Part shown: one piece after another, positions 34,676-43,000 of the stretch | Layout: every line of letters begins with the position of its first letter | Numbering within the stretch: position 1 is the stretch's first letter | Source: Burkholderiaceae bacterium | Lineage (GTDB): Bacteria > Pseudomonadota > Gammaproteobacteria > Burkholderiales > Burkholderiaceae_C | Assembly (NCBI GenBank): GCA_016790515.1 | Contig: JAEUOY010000053.1 | Coordinates: 1-64,000, forward strand | Direction: 5' to 3' | Length of the DNA stretch: 64,000 nucleotides | Notes under the pieces: model-generated | Told to the model about the DNA's origin: nothing | Databases searched by the model: none | Seen by the model: the letters and a program-made list of their open reading frames with translations, nothing else | Made by a program: the position numbers and the translations under genes

Positions 34676-35785
34676 ATGGTACCCGACAATCCTGCGAGTC
34701 CCAGTGCGGCAGAGGGCATGGGCTACCTCGACACCGTGCCGCCGGTGGTCTTGGCTGCACGCATGCTGAGTTTGCGCCTATTCTGGTTGTTGTTTCTCCT
34801 TCTCGGCGCTGCTCAGGTTTCGGCGCAAGAGAAGGTACCGGCGTTCGGGATGAGTTTCTCCTTCCTGACCGTCGACGAGTCGCAGGTTTCGAAGTGCGCC
34901 TCTGTTTCCCGTGGCGTGTCGATTCGCAACAGCGTCTTCATCACCCGCTACGACCAGCCTGAAATCCGCGCGCAGGTTCGGCAGGCGCTGGCCGAAATGC
35001 GTCGGTCCGGTTTCGAAGCGTTGCGAATGATCGTGTACTTCGGGTCGAATGCAAAGTCACGCGATTGGTTCGATGTCGATGATGGACACCGTGCCGGTGA
35101 ACTTCTGAAGCTGTATGCCGAGGACGCAAAGCAGGCAGGATTTGCCGAATTCTTCCTCGCGTTCGGGGTTCAGGGCACGTCATCACCAGTATGCCGGGGC
35201 AAGAAATGGGGCGATTGCTTCGACCCGGCGAGCACCGCGCGGGTCAACGAGTTCATGACGGCGGTGCGAACCGCCCTCGGGCCGACGCCACCGTTGCGGA
35301 TGCGCTTCGACCTGGCGTTGGAGATGTGCGCCCCCCCGGACCTTCCCGAACCTTTGCGCAGCAACTTGCTCCAATATGCCAAGTCGGTCATCACCAACTA
35401 CAGCGGGCGCTTCCCGAAGGACGAGACGACCATGTCGTGCAGCCTCGCGCGGTTTCCGAAGGGCCGACAAACCGTCGATGATTCCTTCGCCGCCGCCGGT
35501 GTGAAGCCGGCCTTCTACACCATCCACTATTACAACCGGCCCGATCAGGACGAGGAGGCGATGCTTCGCGGCGTGAGTGCTGACCTCAAGAACTCGCGAA
35601 TACCCATCGTCATCGGTGAGACCAGCTATGGCGACAAGGGCAACCTGCAGGTCATCCTGCAAGCCCTGGTCAAGACGACCGGCCGAGTTCCCGCGATCTA
35701 CTTCTGGCCGCTGAAGGACCATCCTTCACAGTGCCACGTGGACGCAGCGCCGCCGTACACGCTGGAGGCAGCCAAGGGTCGTTAG
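34676..35785 (+). CDS. Secreted protein, probable TIM-barrel glycoside hydrolase-like
   Basis: A protein of up to 369 residues. A signal peptide is visible as MLSLRLFWLLFLLLGAAQVS, with cleavage likely after VSA, starting at an internal ATG (34763; 340 residues). ATG 34676 is listed because GGAGGGG lies 10 bases before it. The mature part has strands spaced like a (beta/alpha)8 barrel: EALRMIVYFGS, MRFDLALEMC, AFYTIHYYNRP, and IPIVIGETSYGD with a Glu placed like a retaining glycosidase nucleophile. No family is firmly recognised. It could trim or release the polysaccharide in the periplasm. Upstream sequence in the same frame belongs to the broken methyltransferase. Confidence 0.62.
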   Translation: MVPDNPASPSAAEGMGYLDTVPPVVLAARMLSLRLFWLLFLLLGAAQVSAQEKVPAFGMSFSFLTVDESQVSKCASVSRGVSIRNSVFITRYDQPEIRAQVRQALAEMRRSGFEALRMIVYFGSNAKSRDWFDVDDGHRAGELLKLYAEDAKQAGFAEFFLAFGVQGTSSPVCRGKKWGDCFDPASTARVNEFMTAVRTALGPTPPLRMRFDLALEMCAPPDLPEPLRSNLLQYAKSVITNYSGRFPKDETTMSCSLARFPKGRQTVDDSFAAAGVKPAFYTIHYYNRPDQDEEAMLRGVSADLKNSRIPIVIGETSYGDKGNLQVILQALVKTTGRVPAIYFWPLKDHPSQCHVDAAPPYTLEAAKGR

Positions 35786-35844
35786 TTGCGCAATTCGGCC
35801 GAAGAAGCCGTTGATCCGTCCAACGCGGGCGGGGCCGCCGCCGT

Positions 35845-36537
35845 TCACACCAGCTTGAACTTGTTGTTGATGATCTCCGTGATCACCTGCATCTTCTTCT
35901 GGTCCTCTGGCATCGGGCTGAATCGCAGGAATTCTTCGCTGCGCTCGGTCAGGCCGTTGTTGAAGTCCTCTTTCGAATCCAGGATGCGCCGCGGGTAGCG
36001 GGCCAGGTGCGCCTCGTCCTTGAGAAACACGCCGACGAAGTCGTTCCATTTGTCCCCGATCTGCGTGCTCGTGTACGACTCCAGCAGCACCGCACGTACC
36101 CCGTTCCGGCGCGCCCAACTGACCAGCGCGCGGCCACTGTCCGGGTAGAAGCGCCAGCAATCCACCGGGTAGCGGTGGAAGCCTCCGTTGGAGGGCGCGT
36201 TCAGGTAGAACAGTCCGGCAGGCTTCAGGATGCGAAGGATCTCCAGGAAGAGAATCCAGAACATCTCGCTGTGCTCGAAGCACGAACTCGACACCACCGC
36301 ATCGGCCGAACCGTCGGCGAACGGCAGGACATAGGGGTCTGCAAGCACCAGGTCGACGCCCTTGCCTGGCTCGAAGTCGACGCCGATGTACTCGAACGCG
36401 GCGGGGCAGTTCTTGCGGATGCTGCCATTGACGTCGCGCGAACCGATCTCGATGACCTTCACTGCTGCATCGGACGCCAGCTGCGGCCCGTAGCAGTCGA
36501 AGAACTGCTTCGAGTTGGTCATTGCGGTCGGGTGCAT
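35845..36537 (-). CDS. SAM-dependent methyltransferase (Methyltransf_11-like)
   Basis: A 230-residue methyltransferase. VKVIEIGSRDVNGSIRKN replaces the usual glycine-rich motif I but keeps the E-x-G core, followed by YIGVDFEPGKGVDLVLAD and DAVVSSSCFEHSEMFW, then ILKPAGLFYLNAPSNGGFHR. This pattern is typical of the small methyltransferases in lipopolysaccharide loci. ATG 36537 has GAGGA 6 bases upstream and is preferred over ATG 36522. It is the last gene of the minus-strand block after the type I secretion genes, separated from them by 144 bases, and it converges with the secreted protein gene. Confidence 0.8.
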   Translation of the reverse strand: MHPTAMTNSKQFFDCYGPQLASDAAVKVIEIGSRDVNGSIRKNCPAAFEYIGVDFEPGKGVDLVLADPYVLPFADGSADAVVSSSCFEHSEMFWILFLEILRILKPAGLFYLNAPSNGGFHRYPVDCWRFYPDSGRALVSWARRNGVRAVLLESYTSTQIGDKWNDFVGVFLKDEAHLARYPRRILDSKEDFNNGLTERSEEFLRFSPMPEDQKKMQVITEIINNKFKLV

Positions 36538-36681
36538 CGGCTTCCTCGGGGCTCGGGGCGCGTGGCGCGCTGGGCGGGGTTGCCGGCCAGTCTATCGCGG
36601 CAACGCCGCGGCCTCCCGCGACGACGTGCGCCTTCCGGCGGCCGCACACCCAGCGCATGTGGCGGGCCCCAGCGGCCCGCT

Positions 36682-38028
36682 CTACTGGTCGCGGAACGCC
36701 CGCCGCAACGCCGAACCCAGCGGGTCGAACAGGAACTCCAGCGGCGTGCGCCGGCTGGTGTTGATGTAGACCTCCACGGCCATGCCGGGGCCGACGTTCT
36801 CGCGGATCAGCCTGGCCAGCGATGCTGGCGACGGCTCGATCAGCACCGTGAAGAAGGTGATGCCACTGCGCGGCTCCACCAGCGCGTCGGCCGACACGTT
36901 GACCACCTTGCCGTCGAGCATGCCCAGGTTGCGAAACACGTGGCCGGGCAGGTGGAGGTCGGCGGCCTGGCCCACGTGAACGCCGCTCACCGCGTCGGCG
37001 GCCAGGCGGGCTTCGGCAAGCAGCGGCAGGCCTTCGGGCACGATGTCGACGATCGGTTCGCGCGGGCCGACCGCCGAACCCGGGGTATTGACCTTCAGGT
37101 CGACCAGCCGGCCGCCCACTGGCGCCAGCACCCGCTGCCGGCGCGCGGAGTCGCTGGCGGCGCGCAGCCGCGCCTGCAGGTCGACGATGCGGGCCGTGGC
37201 GTCGCGCAGGTCGTCGCTGGCCGACTGCACGTGGGCCTGGCGCAGCGTCGCGAGCCGGCCTTCGAGGTCGGCTCGGTGCTGCCGCGCCTGGGCCAGGTCG
37301 GCCTCGATGGCGTGGGTGCGCGACGCATACTCCGAGACGGTGCGCTCGAGCGCGATCACGCGGTTGCGGTTGACGAAGTTGTCCTTCAGCAGCGCTTCGT
37401 TGGATGCCAGTTCCTCGCGCGCCAGGCGTTCGCCATCGGCCGACGCCCGCAGGTTGCGCTGGTGCGCGGCGATCTCCTGATCGACATCGGCGGACTGGCT
37501 GCGCGCCGAGGTCTGCTGGGCTTCGAGCGTGCTGCGGCGCGCCAGGAAGATGCCGCGTTCGCGGGCCAGGGCGTCGGGCGCACGTTTCGCGGCGTCAGCG
37601 ACCTGGGGGTTGGCATGGACCTGCCAGTCGGGCGACAAGCTTGCCTCGGCCGCGCAGCGGGACTCGCGCAGTCGTTCGGCATCGAGCTGCGCCTGCAGCA
37701 GGTCGACCGAGGTGTCGACCCGCACGTCCTCGAGGGTCACCAGCAACTGGCCGGCGCTGACGATCTGGCCCTCCCTGACGTGGATCTCCGCCACGATGCC
37801 GCCGTCGCGATGCGTCACGCTCTTGCGGTTGGTATCGACCTTGAACGCTCCGGCCCCGACCGCAGCGCCCGATACCGGCGCCAGCGCCATCCAGACCGCG
37901 AACGCTGCCAGCCACGCAGCCAGCGCGACCAGGCCACGCCGTCGCCAGCGCTGCAGCAAGGGAGTCATCGCCAGCAGTTGGCTGTCGGGCGGCGGGCTGC
38001 CGCCAACGGCCGGCAAGGCGTCGCTCAT
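36682..38028 (-). CDS. Type I secretion membrane fusion protein (HlyD/PrtE family)
   Basis: A 448-residue periplasmic adaptor. One N-terminal membrane segment (GLVALAAWLAAFAVWMALAP, about 32-51) is followed by a lipoyl/barrel half HRDGGIVAEIHVREGQIVSA, a long coiled-coil hairpin (about 115-300, many Ala, Arg, Glu), the second lipoyl half VGGRLVDLKVNTPGSAVGPRE, and a C-terminal barrel ending in RRTPLEFLFDPL, a typical PrtE/LapC ending. It bridges the ABC transporter to an outer-membrane TolC-type channel, which is not in this window. Its ATG overlaps the ABC transporter stop (ATGA). Confidence 0.92.
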   Translation of the reverse strand: MSDALPAVGGSPPPDSQLLAMTPLLQRWRRRGLVALAAWLAAFAVWMALAPVSGAAVGAGAFKVDTNRKSVTHRDGGIVAEIHVREGQIVSAGQLLVTLEDVRVDTSVDLLQAQLDAERLRESRCAAEASLSPDWQVHANPQVADAAKRAPDALARERGIFLARRSTLEAQQTSARSQSADVDQEIAAHQRNLRASADGERLAREELASNEALLKDNFVNRNRVIALERTVSEYASRTHAIEADLAQARQHRADLEGRLATLRQAHVQSASDDLRDATARIVDLQARLRAASDSARRQRVLAPVGGRLVDLKVNTPGSAVGPREPIVDIVPEGLPLLAEARLAADAVSGVHVGQAADLHLPGHVFRNLGMLDGKVVNVSADALVEPRSGITFFTVLIEPSPASLARLIRENVGPGMAVEVYINTSRRTPLEFLFDPLGSALRRAFRDQ

Positions 38029-39701
38029 CGGGCTCTCCCGGCCACCTGCAGGGCTTCGGGCACTGCGGCCGGCACACCGACCGCAGCGATGCGCTCGATC
38101 GTGCCGTCGCGCATCACCAACACTTGATCGGCTACCGACAAGGCAGCGCGCCGCTGGGTGGTCAGCACCACGGTGATGCCACGCTCACGCGCGCCGCGGA
38201 TGGTGTCGAGCAGGGCTTGTTCGCCCTCGGCATCCAGGCTGCCATCGGGCTCGTCGAGCACCAGCAGCGCCGGGTCGCCGTACAGCGCCCGCGCCAGCGC
38301 GATGCGCTGGCGCTGGCCCGCCGACAGCGCGCGGCCGCCATCGCCCACTGGCGTGTCGTAGCCGTTGGGCAGGCGCAGCACCAGCTCGTGCACCTTGGAG
38401 GCCTGGGTCGCGGCCAGCAGCGCCTCGCTGTCGATCGGCCCCATGCGGGCGATGTTCTCGCCGACGGTGCCGTCGAACAGCACGACATCTTGGGGCACGT
38501 AGCCGATGAAGCTGCCCAGGCGCTCCGGTGCCCAGCTGCGCAGGTCGGCGCCATCCAGGCGCACGACCCCTGCAGCGGGCGGCAGCACGCCGGCGATCAG
38601 GCGCACCAGCGTCGTCTTGCCGGCGCCGCTGGGCCCGACGATGGCCAGCACCTGCCCCGGCTCGGTCTGCAGCGAGACGCCGCGCAGCAGCAGGCGCTGA
38701 CTGGCCGGTGCCGCGTAGGTGACGGCCTCGACGGTCAGCCGGCCCGCCGGACGGGGCAGGTGGGTGCTCTGCTCGACCGACGCAGGCGGCGTGACCACGG
38801 CCGACAGGCGTCGCCAGGCGCCGCGGGCCTCGACCAGCCCCTTCCAGTTGCCGATCAGCATCTCGACCGGCGCCAGGGCCCTGCCCAGGATGATGGTGGT
38901 GGCCAGCATCACGCCCGGTGTCACGTGGTCGTGGATCACCAGGTAGGCGCCGTAGCCCAGCATCAGCACCTGCACCGCCTGGCGCAGCACGCGAGAGGTG
39001 GCGTTGAGCAGGCCCCCGGCCTCCCCCAGGTGCAGGTGCAGGCCATGGCCTGCGTCGGTGAGCCGCTGCCAGCGCCGCGCGATGGCATGGCCCATGCCCA
39101 GCGCGGTGACCGTCTCGGCATTGCGCAGCGCCGAGTCCACCAGCCGCTGGGTGGCCTGATGGGCCTGGCGCAGTTCGCCGATGCGGCGCGCCGTGACGCG
39201 TTCATTGATCATGGCCAGCGCCATCAGCACCAGCGCGCTGGCCAGCGCCAGCCAGCCCAGCGCCGGGTGGAACAGGAAGATCACGGCCAGGAAGACCACC
39301 GTCCAGGGGGCATCGCAAAGCGCGACCACGCCCGTCCCGCCGAGAAAGGCGCGCAGCGTCGCCAAGTCGCGCATGCCCTCGAGGTAGGCGCGGCTGCCTT
39401 GTCGCACCGAGCTGTGCAGCAACTCGCTCAGCAGGTGGGGCCCGTGTTGCTGCTCGAGGCGGATACCCACGCCGGTGAGGATGCGGGTGCGGTAGTGCTC
39501 GAGAAACCCCATCAGCAACAGCGCCGACAGCGCCAGCAGGGTCAGCATGACCAAGGTCTCGAGCGAGCGCGTGGACAGCACACGGTCCGACACGTGGAGC
39601 ATGAACAGCGATGGCGCCAGCAGCGACAGATTCACCAGAAGGCTGAACAGCGCCACCGTGCGCAACGGCGAGCGCAACTCGGCGAGCAGGTCTTTCGGCA
39701 T
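38025..39701 (-). CDS. Type I secretion ABC transporter, permease and ATPase (PrtD family)
   Basis: A 558-residue fused transporter. Six membrane segments cover about residues 15-285, with no peptidase-like N-terminal domain, as in PrtD. The ATPase has Walker A GPSGAGKTT (356-364), Q-loop Gln404, signature LSAGQ (459-463) and Walker B LLVLDE (Glu484). The H-loop position reads VLTTQRRAAL, so the usual switch His is Gln516. It exports an RTX protein with a C-terminal signal, almost certainly the giant protein encoded just upstream. An extended -10 element lies only about 10 bases before the ATG. Confidence 0.92.
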   Translation of the reverse strand: MPKDLLAELRSPLRTVALFSLLVNLSLLAPSLFMLHVSDRVLSTRSLETLVMLTLLALSALLLMGFLEHYRTRILTGVGIRLEQQHGPHLLSELLHSSVRQGSRAYLEGMRDLATLRAFLGGTGVVALCDAPWTVVFLAVIFLFHPALGWLALASALVLMALAMINERVTARRIGELRQAHQATQRLVDSALRNAETVTALGMGHAIARRWQRLTDAGHGLHLHLGEAGGLLNATSRVLRQAVQVLMLGYGAYLVIHDHVTPGVMLATTIILGRALAPVEMLIGNWKGLVEARGAWRRLSAVVTPPASVEQSTHLPRPAGRLTVEAVTYAAPASQRLLLRGVSLQTEPGQVLAIVGPSGAGKTTLVRLIAGVLPPAAGVVRLDGADLRSWAPERLGSFIGYVPQDVVLFDGTVGENIARMGPIDSEALLAATQASKVHELVLRLPNGYDTPVGDGGRALSAGQRQRIALARALYGDPALLVLDEPDGSLDAEGEQALLDTIRGARERGITVVLTTQRRAALSVADQVLVMRDGTIERIAAVGVPAAVPEALQVAGRAR

Positions 39702-39710
39702 GGGCGGGTC

Positions 39711-39719
39711 AGTCTAGCA
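39711..39719 (-). promoter_or_regulatory. Possible extended -10 promoter for the type I secretion genes
   Basis: On the minus strand these bases read TGCTAGACT, matching TGnTAnnnT. Transcription would begin near 39704, leaving a leader of only about 3 bases before the ATG at 39701, so the message would be nearly leaderless. There is no clear Shine-Dalgarno in the same space, which fits that idea. Confidence 0.4.
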
Positions 39720-39775
39720 GCGCAGGGCCGCCGCCCGATGGCTGGAAAAGCCGGCCGAAGCCCCCGCTGAGCTCA

Positions 39776-40041
39776 GAGCTTGTGAGGGTATGAATCGAGC
39801 CCGCGCCGGGGTGGCCAAGGGCACTGGCGTAGGCGCGACGCGCGGCCCGGGCTCGCCGCCCGGGCAAGCGGCGCAACACCCGCCAGTGCCCTTGGGTACC
39901 CCGGCCCTTCGGGTAGGCCCCTGAAAAGGGCCCACTCCGCGTTGCAAGGCCTCGCCGGGTCCCGAACCCGGCTGCGCCTTGCGCCTTGATTGGGCCCTTT
40001 GCAGGGGCCTACGCGGGCTCGATTCATATCCTCACAAGCTC
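39776..40041. repeat. Nested inverted-repeat element between the RTX gene and the secretion genes
   Basis: Outer arms 39776-39805 and 40012-40041 are 30 bases each and complementary with one mismatch (GAGCTTGTGAG... and ...CTCACAAGCTC). Inside lie a perfect 15-base stem, CCAAGGGCACTGGCG (39815-39829) with 39881-39895, a GCCCGGG hairpin within its loop, and a further stem pairing GTAGGCCCCTG...AGGGCCC (near 39904-39925) with 39992-40012. The outer arm begins at the base after the RTX stop codon. No T-run follows, so it may stabilise the RTX message, reduce read-through, or be a repetitive extragenic element. It fills most of a 340-base gene-free gap. Confidence 0.8.
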
Positions 40042-43000
40042 TCAAGCCCCGAACAGCAGATCTCCGGCGGTCATGGCCGGCGTGCCGGTCATCGAGGCCA
40101 GCAGGCTGAGTTCGCTGGCGCCGACCAGCGCGTTGGCGTCCAGCGCGTTGAACAGGTACAGCGCCGAGTCTGCGCCGTTGTCGACCAGGAACAGCGCGTG
40201 CTGGCCGATGCCGTAGGCCGAGGTGGCGCTGCCGATGGCCGCAGCCGCGCTGGCCGCGGTGATCGCCCCGGCAATGTTGCCCGTGACCACCACCAGTTCG
40301 GCCCCGACCCCGAAACCGCCCGGCCCGGCCACCGTGGTGGCGCCGTCGATCGTCGTGTTGCCGTTGCCCACGAGGATGCCCGCCTGGCTGATCAGCAGCT
40401 TGTCGGTGCCGCTGGCGAAGTCGGTGATCGTGTCCGAGGCGAGCATGCTGTCGAGCCTGAAGGTGTCGGCCCCTGCGGCGCCGGTGAGCGTGTCCGCGCC
40501 CAGGCCGCCGCTGAGCACGTTGGCGCCGGCGTTGCCGCTGAGGGTGTCGGCGAAGTTGCTGCCGGTGAGGTTCTCGACGCTGGCCAGCGTGTCCGAGCCT
40601 GAGCCGCCGGTGGCCTGCGCGGCGGCGATTGCCAGGCTCACGTTCACCGCGCTGCTGGCCGCCGCGTAGGACACGGTGTCGGTGCCCGCACCGGCGCTGA
40701 TCACGTTGTTGCCCTCGCCCGCGACGATGACGTTGTCCAGGCCGTTGCCCACGATGCTGGCGCTGCCGGCGCTCATGATGCGGGCGTTCTCGACGTTGGC
40801 GGCCATCGCGATGCTGGCATAGGCCCAGACCTCGTCGATGCCGCCGGCGAGCGTCTCGGTGATGACGTCCGAGGCGCTGTTGACGACGTAGGTGTCGTTG
40901 CCGTCGCCGCCGGCCATCGTGTCGTTGCCCAGGCCGCCGTCGATCAGGTTGGCGCCGGCGTTGCCGCTGAGCGTGTCGGCGAAGTTGCTGCCGGTGAGGT
41001 TCTCCACGCTGGCCAGCGTGTCGCTGCCTGAGCCGCCGGTGGCCTGCGCGATGGCGATCGCCAGGCTCACGTTCACCGCGCCGGTGGCCGCCGCGTAGGA
41101 CACGGTGTCGGTGCCCGCACCGGCGCTGATCACGTTGTTGCCCTCGCCCGAGACGATGACATTGTCCAGGCCATTGCCCACGATGCTGGCGTTGTTGGCG
41201 GTCATGATGCGGGCGTTCTCGACGTTGGCGGCCATCGCGATGCTGGCATAGGCCAAGACCTCGTCGATGCCGCCGGCGAGCGTCTCGGTGATGACGTCCG
41301 AGGCGCTGTTGACGACGTAGGTGTCGTTGCCGTCGCCGCCGGCCATCGTGTCGTTGCCCAGGCCGCCGTCGATCAGGTTGGCCCCGGCGTTGCCGCTGAG
41401 GGTGTCGGCCAGCGCGCTGCCGGTGAGGTTCTCGAAGTTCGACAGCGTGTCGGTGCCCGCGCCGCCGGTGTTCTGCGCGGCCGCCGTGGCCAGGCTGACC
41501 GTCACCGCGCCAGTGGCCCTGGCGTAGGAGACGGTGTCGGTGCCGCCGGCGCCGTCGAGCGTGTCGTTGCCCGCGCCGCCTTCGATGACGTTGGCCCCGG
41601 CGTTGCCGGTGAGGGTGTCGTTGTAGTTGCTGCCGGTGAGGTTCTCGATGCTGGCCAGCGTGTCCGAGCCCGAGCCTCCTGTGGCCTGCGCGGTGGCAAT
41701 GGCCAGGTTCACCGACACCGCGCTGGTGGCCAGCAGGTACGAGGCGGTGTCGCTGCCGCCCGAGCCGCTGAGCACGTTGTCGCCCGAGCCCGACAGGATC
41801 ACGTTGTCCAGCGCGTTGCCCACCACGCTGGTGTTCGTCGTGGCCAGGATGCGGGCGTTCTCGACGTTGGCGGCCATCGCGATGCTGGCGTAGGCGTAGA
41901 CCTCGTCGATGCCGCCGTCGGCGGCCTCGACGATGACGTCCAGGGCGCTGTTGACCAGGTACAGGTCGTTGCCGGCGCCGCCGGCCAGGGTGTCGTTGCC
42001 CAGGCCGCCGTTGATGATGTTGGCGCCGGCGTCGCCGCTGAGGCTGTCGTCGAAGGCGCTGCCGGTGAGGTTCTCGAAGTTCGAGAGCGTGTCGGTGCCC
42101 GCGCCGCCGGTGTTCTGCGCCCCGGCAAGGCCCAGGCTGACCGAGACCGCCGCGGCGGCGCCGGCGTAGCTGACGGTATCGGTGCCGCCGGCGCCGTCGA
42201 GCGTGTCGTTGCCCGCGCCGCCTTCGATGGTGTTGGCCCCGGCGTTGCCGCTGAGGGTGTCGGCGAAGTCGCTGCCCAGCAGTTGTTCGATGTTCAGCAG
42301 CGTGTCGCTGCCGGCGGCCACGGTGTTCTGCGCGCCCGCGCTGCCCAGGTTGACCGTCACGCCGGCGCTGGCACCGGCGTAGCTGGCGGTGTCGACGCCG
42401 TCGCCGCCGTCGAGCGTGTCATTGCCCAGGCCGCCCGAGAGCACGTTGTTGCCCGCGCTGCCGGTCAGGCTGTCGGCAAAGGCGCTGCCGGCGAGGTTCT
42501 CGAAGTTCGACAGCGTGTCGGTGCCGGCGCCGACGGTGTTCTGCGCGCCGGAGAGGCCGAGGTCGACGCTCACGCCGGCGCCGGCCGAGGCGTAGGACAC
42601 CCAGTCGACGTTGGCGCCGCCGTCCAGGGTGTCGTTGCCCAGACCGCCGTCGAAGACGTTGGCCACCGAGTTGCCGGTGAGGGTGTCGGCGTACTGGCTG
42701 CCGACCAGGTTCTCCACGCTGGCCAGCGTGTCCGAGCCGGAGCCGCCGGTGGCCTGCGCGCCGGACAGCGTGAGGTTGACCGTCACGCCCGAGCCCGCCG
42801 CCGCGTAGGACACGGTGTCGATGCCGCCGCCGGCGCTGATCACGTTGTTGCCCGCGCCCGAGACGACGAGGTTGTCCAGCGCATTGGCCACGACGCTGGC
42901 GGTCGCGCCGGTCACGATGCGGGCGTTCTCGACGTTGGCCGCCAGCGCGATGCTCGTGTAGGCCCAGACCTCGTCGACGCCGCCGCCGGGCGTCTCGGTG

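Noticed and set aside
34013..35785. A single 590-residue methyltransferase-hydrolase fusion
   Set aside because: The methyltransferase C-terminus lies in another frame and the second part has its own ribosome-binding site and signal peptide, so the fusion is an artefact of a frameshift in the broken gene.
39776..40041. Classical rho-independent terminator
   Set aside because: The stems are strong but no T-run follows on either strand, and the structure is far longer than an intrinsic terminator.
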